Source: Saprospiraceae bacterium
GTDB taxonomy: Bacteria > Bacteroidota > Bacteroidia > Chitinophagales > Saprospiraceae
DNA length: 15,387 bases
Direction of reading: 5' to 3'
Assembly (NCBI GenBank): GCA_022842255.1
Contig: JALHPW010000036.1
Coordinates: 1-15,387, forward strand
Both the position numbers and the translations under genes were made by a program. Positions 1 through 7,879 of the stretch are shown in pieces; within the stretch, counting starts at the first letter, position 1, and each line of letters opens with the position of its first letter. The notes below the pieces were generated by a model. It did no database searches. It saw nothing but the letters and a program-made list of their open reading frames with translations, and was not told where the DNA came from.

Positions 1-59
1 ATACCTTGTATTGCGTTTTTTTAAGACTAAAAAGTGGGATTTGCGATAGACATACGTAC

Positions 60-83
60 CACTTATCATTCATCACTTATCAC
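60..83. repeat. Short tandem repeat directly before the helicase start (half element)
   Basis: Two copies of CACTTATCA lie 14 bases apart (60-68 and 74-82), ending eight bases before the TTG start of the helicase. The complementary units (GTGATAA, GTGATGAA) resemble those in the right arm of the inverted repeat before lpd (11246-11360). No matching opposite arm lies in bases 1-59; it may lie outside the window or never have existed. Confidence 0.6.
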
Positions 84-90
84 TATTTAA

Positions 91-1401
91 TTGGATTTCT
101 CCGAATTTGGCCTCCACCCCGATGTACTCGATGGCATTGAGGCCCTGAACTTCAAAACCGCAACCCCGATTCAAGAAAAAGCCATCCCCCTCATCCTGGA
201 GGGCAAGGATGTCATCGGCACAGCCCAAACGGGCACCGGCAAAACTGCCGCTTTTGTACTGCCAATCATGCACATGATCATGGAATCGGGCGAATACGAC
301 TACACCCAGGCCCTCATCATTGTGCCTACCCGCGAACTGGCGATGCAAATCGACCAGGCCATTGAAGCCTACTCCTATTTTGCCGGCATTTCTTCGGTGG
401 CGATTTATGGCGGCGGCGGCGGCAAAGATTTTGCCCAAGGCCGCGATGCGCTTCAACGGGGCGCCGATATTGTAATCGCTACCCCTGGCCGATTGCTCTC
501 ACACATGAGCCTGGGCTACGTCGACTTCTCCCGTTTGCGCTTTTTGGTGCTCGACGAGGCGGATCGTATGCTCGATATGGGTTTCATGCCCGACCTCACC
601 AAAATCATTGAATCGCTCAATCCGCAGCGTCAAGGGCTGCTTTTTTCAGCCACCATGCCCCACGGCGTGATGAAACTGGCGAAAACAATGCTCAAAAACC
701 CGGTCACCATCAGCATTGCGCTTTCCAAACCGGCCGAAGGCGTTACGCAGGGCGTTTATCTTGTGGGCGACCGACAAAAAATCCCGCTCATTGCCGAGTT
801 GTTGAAGGACAGAACCGGACAAAGGACCCTGATTTTTTGTTCTAGTAAACTGGCCGTCAATGAGTTGTACAAAAAACTCAAAAGCCGGAACCTGAACGTT
901 GAACGCATCAGTAGCGACCTGGAACAAAACGAGCGCGAACAAGTAATGCTCGCCTATCGAAATCAAAAAATTGACATCCTGGTTGCCACCGATGTATTGA
1001 GTCGGGGTATCGATATCGACGGCATCGACCTGGTTATCAACTTTGAAGCGCCCCGCGATGCGGAGGATTATGTGCACCGGATTGGGCGAACGGCCCGTGC
1101 AGCCCGTAAGGGAACGGCACTCACGCTCATCAATCACATGGATTTGCCGCGCCTCAAACGCATCGAGAAACTCATCGGAAGGGAAGTGCCCAAATTGCCC
1201 TTGCCCCCCGGCCTCGCCGAAGAGCCCGAACAACGACACGCGCAGCGCCAAGGAAGTGGGGGTCGCACACAAGGCCCACGCAGAAGCGGCGGGGATGCGC
1301 CACGTAAAGATGGCGGACAAAAACAGCCGTTCCGTGGAGGTCAACGGCGCAATGGTGGTGGAGGAAAAGGAAACGGCGGCGGGCAGAATCCTACTGCTTG
1401 A
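91..1401 (+). CDS. rhlE: DEAD-box ATP-dependent RNA helicase, RhlE-like
   Basis: ATP-dependent RNA unwinding, probably in ribosome assembly, RNA decay or cold adaptation; cytoplasmic. All core motifs are present in order: Q motif (about residues 21-33, TATPIQ), Walker A AQTGTGKT (45-52), motif Ia PTRELA (79-84), TPGR (131-134), DEAD (155-158), SAT (186-188), motif IV LIFCSS (247-252), motif V with ATD and RGID (299-308), motif VI HRIGRTARA (329-337). After about residue 380 comes a low-complexity tail rich in Gly, Arg and Gln, typical of RhlE-type RNA-binding tails. The total of 436 residues fits the family. The TTG start is chosen because a stop codon lies immediately before it (TAA, 88-90), the N-terminus MDFSEFGL aligns with RhlE-type starts, and the first internal ATG falls after the Q motif and Walker A. 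No Shine-Dalgarno is visible. The exact paralogue (RhlE or another DEAD-box protein) is less certain than the family. Confidence 0.95.
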   Translation: MDFSEFGLHPDVLDGIEALNFKTATPIQEKAIPLILEGKDVIGTAQTGTGKTAAFVLPIMHMIMESGEYDYTQALIIVPTRELAMQIDQAIEAYSYFAGISSVAIYGGGGGKDFAQGRDALQRGADIVIATPGRLLSHMSLGYVDFSRLRFLVLDEADRMLDMGFMPDLTKIIESLNPQRQGLLFSATMPHGVMKLAKTMLKNPVTISIALSKPAEGVTQGVYLVGDRQKIPLIAELLKDRTGQRTLIFCSSKLAVNELYKKLKSRNLNVERISSDLEQNEREQVMLAYRNQKIDILVATDVLSRGIDIDGIDLVINFEAPRDAEDYVHRIGRTARAARKGTALTLINHMDLPRLKRIEKLIGREVPKLPLPPGLAEEPEQRHAQRQGSGGRTQGPRRSGGDAPRKDGGQKQPFRGGQRRNGGGGKGNGGGQNPTA

Positions 1402-1435
1402 GGGCATAGGCTTATTCCCTTTGCAAATGCAGTTC

Positions 1436-1582
1436 TTTGATTGATGATTAATAGATTACATGATTGTTGATTTTTGATTTGAGGTATGATTGACAATGGC
1501 TGATGTGGTGCCAGCGCCCATCATTCCATCGTCCCTCACATCAACAATCATAAATCATGTAATCTATTATTCGTCAATCAAA
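1436..1582. repeat. Long imperfect inverted repeat with GATT-tandem arms (element A)
   Basis: The left arm begins TTTGATTGATGATTAATAG at 1436 and its complement ends at 1582. The innermost pairing is GACAATGGCTGATG (1492-1505) with 1519-1533, leaving a 13-base loop (1506-1518). GATT recurs every 7-8 bases along the arm. The arms differ mainly by insertions or losses of about 7 bases, the length of one unit. It separates the co-oriented helicase and MazG-like genes. The right arm ends in an A-run, not a T-run, so it is not a standard intrinsic terminator for the helicase. Confidence 0.8.
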
Positions 1583-1627
1583 AAATTCTAATCCGGGCCA
1601 ATCCAGTCCCCCACCCAACACATCACC

Positions 1628-1966
1628 ATGTCAATACATGAGGCTCAATCCACTGTGGATCAATGGATTAAAACCATTGGTGTCCGATATTATTCCGAAC
1701 TTACCAATACCGCCCTACTCATGGAAGAGGTGGGCGAGGTAGCTCGGCTCATGGCGCGGATTTATGGCGAGCAATCGTTCAAAAACCCTGAAGACGCCGC
1801 CGATGCTCCGGCCCAATTGGCCGATGAAATGGCCGATGTGCTGTTCCTGATCCTTTGCCTGGCCAATCAAACGGGCATTGACCTTACCGAAGCCCTCCAA
1901 AAAAATCTGGACAAAAAAACCAAGCGCGATGCTGCCAGGCACGCCGGGAATGAGAAGTTACGCTAA
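1628..1966 (+). CDS. MazG-like nucleotide pyrophosphohydrolase
   Basis: Predicted to hydrolyse (d)NTPs to the monophosphate and pyrophosphate, as a house-cleaning enzyme against non-canonical or excess nucleotides. The 112 residues form a single all-alpha MazG domain. The metal-binding pattern is visible as EEVGE (E33, E34, E37) followed by EMAD (E67, D70), with a basic helix after it (about 92-101, NLDKKTKR). The size matches stand-alone short MazG-like proteins of the YpjD type rather than the two-domain MazG of E. coli. The ATG at 1628 is the first in frame and gives the expected N-terminus. It lies 45 bases after inverted repeat element A and converges on the surface-protein gene, with 92 bases between the stop codons. 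The substrate cannot be read from the sequence. Confidence 0.88.
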   Translation: MSIHEAQSTVDQWIKTIGVRYYSELTNTALLMEEVGEVARLMARIYGEQSFKNPEDAADAPAQLADEMADVLFLILCLANQTGIDLTEALQKNLDKKTKRDAARHAGNEKLR

Positions 1967-2058
1967 CCAATCGAAAAACCGTTCTACGGTATCGTCAACT
2001 CAATTACTCTTAGGCAAGGCTCATAATTACCCCCCACCCATTTCAGGTCACTCAGCCT

Positions 2059-5000
2059 TCAGCGAACCAGCGTCACATCCCCGCTTAACTGTATGATTTC
2101 CCCATCAATAAACTCAATATCGGCCACCCAAACGAAAACATCTATGTTCAATTCCTGCCCTTTGAACGTGCCGTCCCAGCCTGCAGGTTCGTCGTTCGTT
2201 TTGATATTATTCGCCTGATAAATCTGTCCTCCCCAGCGATTAAAAATCTTCAGGCTAAGGATTTGTTTCACCCCCGCGTCCGAGAAAATGGTAAAAAAGT
2301 CGTTTATGCCATCCCCATTCGGGCTAAATACATTGGGAGGGTAAACCCTCCGCTGAGCGCGTACTTTATAACAAATAGTGTCCAGGGCAATGCAGCCCAT
2401 TTTGCTCCGCACCCGTACTTGCTGACACCCGGATGTAAGGGGCTGGAAACTATAAATGTTGCAATCCGGACATTGCAAAAACGCCGCTGTGCCGGACCAG
2501 GTGTAGTCCATAATGTCCACCTGAGGTATGTTTACAATAGCCTGCAAATCAATAACATCGCCCAAATTAGTTGTTAAATCTAACCCCAATTGCACGGTTG
2601 GGCTGATTGGTTCGGCAAGCGATTCGCTTGCTGAGACGGTACATCCATGGGCATCTGTGACACTAATGGTGTAGCTACCTGCCGGCAGCCCACTTATGGC
2701 AGCAGTGGTTTGTCCGCTACTCCAATGTAGAAAATATGGCATTACTCCACCAATGGCTTGAGAACTCAAAGTGCCATCATTATCCCCAACACAGGTGATG
2801 TTCTTTTTATTCAGCTGTATGGTCAGTGGAGGCGGCTGGTTTACCTGTACCGTGGCAGACAACAGACAGCCATTGCTATCAGAAATGGTCAGGGTGTAGT
2901 TACCCGTGGAAAGGTTGCTGATTTGCGGGGAATTAGCTCCATTATTCCACAAATAGGAATAAGGAGAAACACCACCAGTAACCTGTGCTTGAGCACTTCC
3001 TTCAGTACCTCCAAAACAGGCAACATGAGTACTGGCAACATTTGCCATCAAGGCTGGAGGTTCTGTGACTGTAGCACTTGCGACAATGGCACAAGCATGT
3101 AGGTCGGTAATCGTGACCAGATACGTTCCAGCCCATAAGTCAGTGATGTCACTGCCCGTTTGACCATTGCTCCAGGTATAGCTGTACGGCAACACCCCGC
3201 CAGTGGTTGATACCGAAGCGGTAGCGTCATGGAGCCCAAAACAGGAAACGGCCGTCGCAGACGCATTCGAACTCAATGGTGGTGGTTCTGAAATGGCAAC
3301 AGAGGCCACTTCTGTGCAGCCCAAGGCATCCGTGATGGTGACCCAATAGGTACCAGCCCCCAGTTGGGCGATGACTTCGCTGGTTTGGCCATTGCTCCAG
3401 GTATAACTATACGGCAACACCCCGCCAATAACCGATACCGAAGCGTTCGCGTCGTGGAGCCCAAAACAGGAAACGGCCGTCGCAGACGCATTCGAACTCA
3501 ATAGTGGTGGTTCTGAAATGGCAACAGATGCCACTTCTGTACAGCCCAAAGCATCCGTGATGGTGACCCAATAGGTACCAGCCCCCAGTTGGGTAATGGC
3601 AGCACTGGTCTGGCCATTGCTCCAGGTATAGCTGTAGGGCAATACCCCGCCCGCGACCGATACAAAGGCTTGGCCATCCTGGCTACCAAAACAAGAGACA
3701 TCTATATCGTTGCCAATTGTCGTCAGGAGTGGCGGTTCTGAAATGGCGACCGAGGCCAATTCCGTACAGCCCATGGCATCCGTGATGGTGACCAGATAGG
3801 TACCAGCCCCCAGTTGGGTAATGGCAGCACTGGTTTGGCCATTGCTCCAGGTATAGCTGTAGGGCAATACCCCACCGGCGACCGATACGGAGGCTTGGCC
3901 ATCCTGGCTACCAAAACAAGAGACATCTATATTGTTGCCAATTGTCGTCAGAAGCGCTGGTTCTGAAATAACACCCGATACTACTTCCGTGCAGCCCAAA
4001 GCATCTGTGATGGTGACCAAATAAGTACCCGCTCCCAGTTGGGTGATGGCATCGCCGGTTTGCCCATTGCTCCAGGTATAGCTGTAGGGCAACGCCCCGC
4101 CAGCTGCCGTTACCACTGCGGTAGCGTTGTGGAGCCCAAAACAGGAAACCCCTGTCATAGACAAACTCGAGCTCAAAAGCGGCGGTTCTGAAATGGGCAC
4201 CGAGGCCATTTCCGTGCAGCCCAACGCATCTGTGATGGTGACCAAATAAGTACCCGCTCCCAGTTGGGTGATGGCATCGCTGGTTTGCCCATTGCTCCAG
4301 GTATAGCTGTACGGCAACACCCCGCCAGCTGCCGTTACCACTGCGGTAGCGTTGTTTAACCCGAAACATGAAACATCCGCCCAAGTCGCATTCGAGCTCA
4401 AAAGCGGTGGTTCTGAAAGGGTAGCCGAGGCTACATGGGTACAGCCGGAGGCATCCGTGATAGTGACCCAATAGGTGCCAGCCCCCAGTTGGGTGATGGC
4501 ATTGCTGGTTTGGCCATTGCTCCAGGAATAGCTATATGGGAGCACCCCGCCAGCAGCCGATACGGTGGCTTGGCCGTCCTGACTGCCAAAACAAGAAACA
4601 TTTGCTTGGTTGGTAATGGAGGTCAAAAGTGGCGGTTCTATCAAGTTGGCCGATGCCACGCCTGTACAGCCCAATGCATCGGTGACCGTAACGGAATAGA
4701 CGCCAAAACTCAGGTTGCTGATGGTTGGGCCAGATTCACCTGAATTCCAGAAATATACATACGGAGCTGTGCCCCCCAGCACTTCCGCGAAAACCGCTGC
4801 ATTGGCGGCACCTGCACAAGTCGTGTTCTGTGCAATAGTGGTTATGACCGGGTTTGGCCTTAAGGTAATTTTCACCGGAGCAGAAACAACCCTGCAATTA
4901 GGCAGTGCCAGATTGGATAACGCACTGGCAACTACCAATCGGAACTGGCTACCATCCACAGGATTGAGTACCTCAAGGCTATCGTTGTTGGAATTGGGGA

Positions 5001-5811
5001 TGTCCTCCCAGGAGCCATTTAAGAAAGTTTGCCATACATATTCCGGGTTGTTATAGGGAGCATCTGAGAGCACCGAAGGAATCGTTACAGGCATGCTCGT
5101 ACAAAAAGAGAGGTTTTCTGGCACCGTAATACTTGGACCGCAGGCCCTGAGGGAGATGTTGTCAATTGCAAGGTCATTGCCACCGCCGCCCGGGGCGTTA
5201 TTGCGCAATTCAAATGTTACGGTGTTTTGTCCTGGGCTGCTCACGAAGGAAAACCGAACGGTTCGCCACTGCTCGTCCTGGGGAATATTGCCCGTTTCGC
5301 ACACCACATTTCCGTCTATCAGGAAAGAAATATTAGGCAGGATAAAGTTGGGCACCTGGCTCTTTATAAGGGAGATGATGTCTATGGACAATTCGTAGAC
5401 CGTATTTTCACATACCTCCACAGTTTTTTGGTAAAAAAGCCCGGGTTGATAAGTTGCGTTCACCACCATCATGTATCCATTGGGTTCCGGGCCGTTATCT
5501 TCGATATCTATCCAAAAGTTGGAAGCGAATATGCCCCAAGGAGTTGTATTATTCGTAATACAGTAGTAGCCATCGTTCGGCGGTGGATTTAACTGATAAA
5601 TAAAACCCGGCGCAAGGTTAGGGTTGGTCTGCAGGATATTGGGTATACCTGTGCCAAAGTCGCCGTTGGGGAAAATATTATCGCCCAATGTACCCGTACA
5701 GCTACTTGTGCAAATCGGCATTGACAAGGCTTTCAAACTCGAGTCAGGCTCGGTTTGGGCAACAATGGTTTTGATTCCAATCAATAAAAAGAACCAAGTA
5801 AAATTTTGCAT
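2059..5811 (-). CDS. Secreted SprB-repeat surface protein with gliding-motility-associated C-terminal domain
   Basis: A large extracellular, probably adhesin-like protein of 1250 residues. From the ATG at 5811 it begins MQNFTWFFLLIGIKTIVAQ, a signal peptide with likely cleavage after AQ (about residue 19). Next come a jelly-roll-like domain (about 30-225, closing with DNISLRACG), an Ig/PKD-like segment (about 228-320), ten repeats of exactly 75 residues (324-1073), a linker domain with paired cysteines, and a C-terminal domain (about 1152-1250) with NVFSPNGDGIND, FNRWG and WDGTF. That end is the gliding-motility-associated, type B signal for the type IX secretion system. The frame is open upstream to a GTG at 5898, but only the ATG puts the signal peptide at the N-terminus. 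Exported by Sec and then T9SS, its binding partner is unknown. The gene stands alone: MazG-like converges on it and hsp20 diverges from it. Confidence 0.92.
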   Translation of the reverse strand: MQNFTWFFLLIGIKTIVAQTEPDSSLKALSMPICTSSCTGTLGDNIFPNGDFGTGIPNILQTNPNLAPGFIYQLNPPPNDGYYCITNNTTPWGIFASNFWIDIEDNGPEPNGYMMVVNATYQPGLFYQKTVEVCENTVYELSIDIISLIKSQVPNFILPNISFLIDGNVVCETGNIPQDEQWRTVRFSFVSSPGQNTVTFELRNNAPGGGGNDLAIDNISLRACGPSITVPENLSFCTSMPVTIPSVLSDAPYNNPEYVWQTFLNGSWEDIPNSNNDSLEVLNPVDGSQFRLVVASALSNLALPNCRVVSAPVKITLRPNPVITTIAQNTTCAGAANAAVFAEVLGGTAPYVYFWNSGESGPTISNLSFGVYSVTVTDALGCTGVASANLIEPPLLTSITNQANVSCFGSQDGQATVSAAGGVLPYSYSWSNGQTSNAITQLGAGTYWVTITDASGCTHVASATLSEPPLLSSNATWADVSCFGLNNATAVVTAAGGVLPYSYTWSNGQTSDAITQLGAGTYLVTITDALGCTEMASVPISEPPLLSSSLSMTGVSCFGLHNATAVVTAAGGALPYSYTWSNGQTGDAITQLGAGTYLVTITDALGCTEVVSGVISEPALLTTIGNNIDVSCFGSQDGQASVSVAGGVLPYSYTWSNGQTSAAITQLGAGTYLVTITDAMGCTELASVAISEPPLLTTIGNDIDVSCFGSQDGQAFVSVAGGVLPYSYTWSNGQTSAAITQLGAGTYWVTITDALGCTEVASVAISEPPLLSSNASATAVSCFGLHDANASVSVIGGVLPYSYTWSNGQTSEVIAQLGAGTYWVTITDALGCTEVASVAISEPPPLSSNASATAVSCFGLHDATASVSTTGGVLPYSYTWSNGQTGSDITDLWAGTYLVTITDLHACAIVASATVTEPPALMANVASTHVACFGGTEGSAQAQVTGGVSPYSYLWNNGANSPQISNLSTGNYTLTISDSNGCLLSATVQVNQPPPLTIQLNKKNITCVGDNDGTLSSQAIGGVMPYFLHWSSGQTTAAISGLPAGSYTISVTDAHGCTVSASESLAEPISPTVQLGLDLTTNLGDVIDLQAIVNIPQVDIMDYTWSGTAAFLQCPDCNIYSFQPLTSGCQQVRVRSKMGCIALDTICYKVRAQRRVYPPNVFSPNGDGINDFFTIFSDAGVKQILSLKIFNRWGGQIYQANNIKTNDEPAGWDGTFKGQELNIDVFVWVADIEFIDGEIIQLSGDVTLVR
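2593..4842 (-). repeat. Ten in-frame 225-base repeats encoding SprB-like modules
   Basis: Ten units of exactly 225 bases. In coding order their first bases are 4842, 4617, 4392, 4167, 3942, 3717, 3492, 3267, 3042 and 2817. Each encodes a module with SCFG near position 8-11, GG..PYSY.WSNGQT in the middle, AGTY.VTITDALGC near 45-59 and a closing EPP. All ten keep both cysteines, about 50 residues apart, suggesting one disulfide per module. Units 2-8 are very alike at the DNA level; units 1, 9 and 10 have diverged. Two subtypes occur: GSQDGQA in units 2, 5 and 6, and GLxxA in units 3, 4, 7 and 8. Confidence 0.93.
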
Positions 5812-5910
5812 AGTATGGCCAAATTTGGATGGACACAAGAACTTGGCGGCAGAGCACAGGCTACAAATGCGATAGGAATTTGATTGCTTGAACAGCACAA
5901 TCTTGAGGGG

Positions 5911-5939
5911 GGCGGCATGGAAAACATCCGCCGGTTTTT
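5911..5939 (+). terminator. Hairpin with T-run, terminator-like, upstream of the surface-protein gene
   Basis: GGCGG (5911-5915) and ATG (5917-5919) pair with CAT (5925-5927) and CCGCC (5928-5932), with one bulged base, followed by five T (5935-5939). It has the shape of an intrinsic terminator on the plus strand, but no plus-strand gene precedes it nearby. On the other strand it would lie in the leader of the surface-protein gene, 100 bases before its start. The function is uncertain. Confidence 0.35.
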
Positions 5940-6154
5940 GTCAATAGCTTAGACGGAGCGATTAACGCCTGTAAACTTTGCCCACAAGTCGTAAAATTGA
6001 AGGCGAATATAGTGTTTGATAACACTTTTGTAAACATTACGAAAAAACACCTGCGTGCAAAACACCGGAGGGCAAGCCAGAGTCCATCGACCTGTTCTAA
6101 AGAAGTGAGGCCGCTTCCCATTCCATACATCATACGCTCACCTTTGAAATACCA

Positions 6155-6207
6155 TGACTTTTTGTCAGCAACAATTGGTCAAAAGCGCCATTTTGTCATT
6201 TTATTTG
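6155..6207 (+). promoter_or_regulatory. Candidate promoter/operator region for hsp20
   Basis: TGAC-TTTTT-GTCA (6155-6167) is a short palindrome, and TTTTGTCA recurs at 6191-6198. TTTATTTG (6200-6207) matches the Bacteroidota -7 box TAnnTTTG except for one base, and TTG at 6175-6177 lies 22 bases before it, within the spacing reported for -33 elements. This would give a leader of about 130 bases for hsp20. No experimental support; other placements are possible. Confidence 0.25.
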
Positions 6208-6346
6208 TTCGAAAAATTGCCAAATCAAGCGTTTTGAGCGAATGGTACGCGGATTGAATAGAGGGGAATGTCGGCAAGCGAAACAGCAATTCAGATTTCG
6301 AGCCGATTCACTCTCTCAACCTTCACTATCAAAATTGTGTAAAAAA

Positions 6347-6799
6347 ATGACAGGTATCGTAAAAGTTCAGCCGTTCCCCGCAACCAAATTTTTCTCTAAT
6401 GGTTTTTTAGATGAGTTCTTCAATCGCGGTCTTGGCGAGTTTGTTGGCAACGACTTACAGCTCAGTCAACCCGCGGTAAATGTGGCCGAAACCGACGAGT
6501 CGTTCAAGCTGGAATTGGCGGCCCCAGGCTTTGAAAAACAACATTTCGCACTCAACGTCGAAAACGGTCATCTGATCGTAACGGCTAAGCGCGAAGAAAA
6601 AACAGAAGAAAGCCAACCCGAAAAAGGTCGCTTCCTCCGCCGCGAGTTTCGTTATGAATCTTTCAAACGTTCATTTAAATTGCCGAACACAGTGAACCAA
6701 GATTCGATTTCGGCTGTTTATGAAAATGGAGTTCTGAACATCGAACTTCCTAAGAAAGAAGAGGCTAAGCCGATTGCAAAAGCAATCCAAGTAGGCTAG
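6347..6799 (+). CDS. Small heat-shock protein, Hsp20/alpha-crystallin family
   Basis: An ATP-independent holdase chaperone that forms oligomers and keeps unfolding proteins soluble in the cytoplasm. The 150 residues consist of a short N-terminal arm with FFSNGFLDEFFNRG (about 15-28), an alpha-crystallin domain (about 42-136) with VNVAETDESFKLELAAPGF at its start and the signature YENGVLNIELPK (125-136), and a short tail ending AIQV, which fits the C-terminal I-x-I/V anchor. The ATG at 6347 follows a run of A and gives the usual MTGIVKV-like start. The frame is open further upstream (to 6242), but those 35 residues look like leader DNA. A strong terminator follows 60 bases after the stop, so it is probably a single-gene transcript. 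Confidence 0.95.
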   Translation: MTGIVKVQPFPATKFFSNGFLDEFFNRGLGEFVGNDLQLSQPAVNVAETDESFKLELAAPGFEKQHFALNVENGHLIVTAKREEKTEESQPEKGRFLRREFRYESFKRSFKLPNTVNQDSISAVYENGVLNIELPKKEEAKPIAKAIQVG

Positions 6800-6858
6800 G
6801 TCTCACCCAGACAAGAGTTTTCATAAGGTTAGTTAATAGGGTTTTAGGTGTTTTCATG

Positions 6859-6890
6859 GAGCCGGGGCAGCAATGTCTCGGCTCTTTTAT
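6859..6890 (+). terminator. Intrinsic terminator of hsp20
   Basis: GAGCCGGGGC (6859-6868) pairs over ten positions (with G-U pairs) with GTCTCGGCTC (6875-6884) around a six-base loop, followed by TTTTA. This is an ordinary Rho-independent terminator. It differs from the tandem-repeat palindromes at other boundaries here. Confidence 0.85.
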
Positions 6891-7002
6891 TATAATATCA
6901 CCGCTACTTGTACCATAATTCCACTGCTACGCAGTTTCAATTGAGCATGAAATCTTTCTAAAACTCAGGTTGTTTTAAGTACCGAATAAGCATAGCGCCA
7001 CC

Positions 7003-7012
7003 GAACTTTGCG
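7003..7012 (+). promoter_or_regulatory. Possible -7 box of the pnp-serA operon
   Basis: GAACTTTGCG matches the extended motif TAnnTTTGCG seen before marR, lpd and fumC except for the first base. Transcription would begin about 15 bases before the ATG at 7032. No good -33 element lies at the expected distance, so this is weak. Confidence 0.3.
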
Positions 7013-7031
7013 ACTTATAAACGCTAGCATC

Positions 7032-7856
7032 ATGATGCCGCTTTTCGAACAAATCCAAGAAGCCGTTGCCCATATCCGCAGTCGCACAAAATTTCAGCCG
7101 CTCACTGGCATTGTGCTGGGCACTGGCCTTGGAAATCTGACGGACGACCTTAGCATCGAAGCCGAAATCGACTATCACGACATTCCGCATTTTGCTCAAA
7201 GCACGGTGCAGAGCCACAAAGGGAAACTCATTTTCGGCAAACTCGGCAACCATCCCGTGGTAGTGATGGCCGGACGTTTCCATTGGTATGAAGGCTGGAC
7301 CATGGAACAGGTCACCTTTCCGATTCGAGTACTCAAATTCCTTGATATTCAACGGATCATAATCACCAATGTATCAGGGGGCGTAAACCCACACCTCCTT
7401 GCGGGCGATTTGGTGGTGGTCCGCGACCACATCAATTTACTCCCGGAAAACCCCTTGCGCGGCCACAATGATGAGCGCCTGGGACCACGTTTCCCCGATA
7501 TGCTGCACACCTACGACGAGGATTTGCGCACCAAAGCGTTGGAAATCGCCCATGCTAAAGGCATTCGAGCCTTCGAGGGTGTATATTCGGCCATGTCAGG
7601 CCCCAACCTGGAAACCCCGGCGGAATACACCATGCTGCGCGGCCTCGGCAGCGACTGTACAGGCATGTCTTCGATTCCCGAAGTGTTGGTAGCCCGTCAC
7701 ATGGACCTACCTGTCATGATGATTTCACTTATCAGCAACGTATCTTATCCGCGTTCAGCCATCCGCGTCACCACGGTGGAAGATGTCATCGCAACCGCCC
7801 AAGCAGCCGAACCAAAGATGAGGTTGCTCATTCGCGAATTGCTTTCCTACCTTTGA
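7032..7856 (+). CDS. punA: Purine nucleoside phosphorylase (trimeric PNP family)
   Basis: Phosphorolysis of inosine and guanosine (and deoxy forms) to the free base and (deoxy)ribose-1-phosphate, in cytoplasmic purine salvage. The 274 residues carry phosphate- and substrate-site motifs of the trimeric class: GTGLG (30-34), GRFHWYEGW (81-89), NVSGGVNP (113-120), GPNLETPAE (190-198), GMSSIPE (211-217) and ISN with N236. In this class, Glu in the ETPAE motif and that Asn recognise 6-oxopurines, so guanine and hypoxanthine nucleosides are the likely substrates. I chose the first ATG of the pair at 7032/7035. A TTG at 7008 would add eight unlikely residues and lies inside the possible -7 box. The phosphoglycerate-dehydrogenase-like gene begins 23 bases after its stop, so the two are probably co-transcribed. 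Confidence 0.95.
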   Translation: MMPLFEQIQEAVAHIRSRTKFQPLTGIVLGTGLGNLTDDLSIEAEIDYHDIPHFAQSTVQSHKGKLIFGKLGNHPVVVMAGRFHWYEGWTMEQVTFPIRVLKFLDIQRIIITNVSGGVNPHLLAGDLVVVRDHINLLPENPLRGHNDERLGPRFPDMLHTYDEDLRTKALEIAHAKGIRAFEGVYSAMSGPNLETPAEYTMLRGLGSDCTGMSSIPEVLVARHMDLPVMMISLISNVSYPRSAIRVTTVEDVIATAQAAEPKMRLLIRELLSYL

Positions 7857-7879
7857 GCCTTACAACACTAACCCATATC

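Larger units (their letters stand above)
5812..6346. other. 535-base divergent gap between the surface-protein gene and hsp20
   Basis: No convincing gene here: the open frames (for example 5861-6133 on the minus strand and 5997-6257 on the plus strand) have no recognisable domain and unconvincing composition. It holds a hairpin with a T-run (5911-5939), a small palindrome GTGTT-TGAT-AACAC (6012-6025), and a TGAC-TTTTT-GTCA motif near a possible promoter (6155-6207). I found no exact TAnnTTTG box for the surface-protein gene in it. Confidence 0.6.

Noticed and set aside
646..1407. Open frame of 253 residues on the strand opposite the helicase
   Set aside because: It lies wholly over conserved helicase motifs, shows no domain and no sensible start; a shadow of the real coding frame.
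1967..2058. Terminator between the convergent MazG-like and surface-protein genes
   Set aside because: Only a five-base stem (ACCGT/ACGGT) without a following T-run was found; too weak to call.
3908..4471. Open frame of 187 residues in another frame of the surface-protein gene
   Set aside because: It repeats with the 225-base period because the unit length is divisible by three and lacks stops in that frame; the SprB frame has signal peptide, domains and sorting signal.
2593..4842. Regular repeats as a CRISPR array
   Set aside because: Units are 225 bases, contiguous and coding, with no short repeat-spacer pattern and no cas genes.
5812..5898. Extension of the surface protein to a GTG start at 5898
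   Set aside because: It would put 29 residues before a clear signal peptide; the ATG at 5811 places the signal peptide at the N-terminus.
5861..6133. Possible 90-residue gene upstream of the surface-protein gene, minus strand
   Set aside because: Cysteine-rich, irregular composition, no family resemblance, and overlap with the hairpin region.
6242..6346. Extension of the Hsp20 protein to an ATG at 6242
   Set aside because: The extra 35 residues have no likeness to Hsp20 N-terminal arms, while the ATG at 6347 gives a typical start and length.
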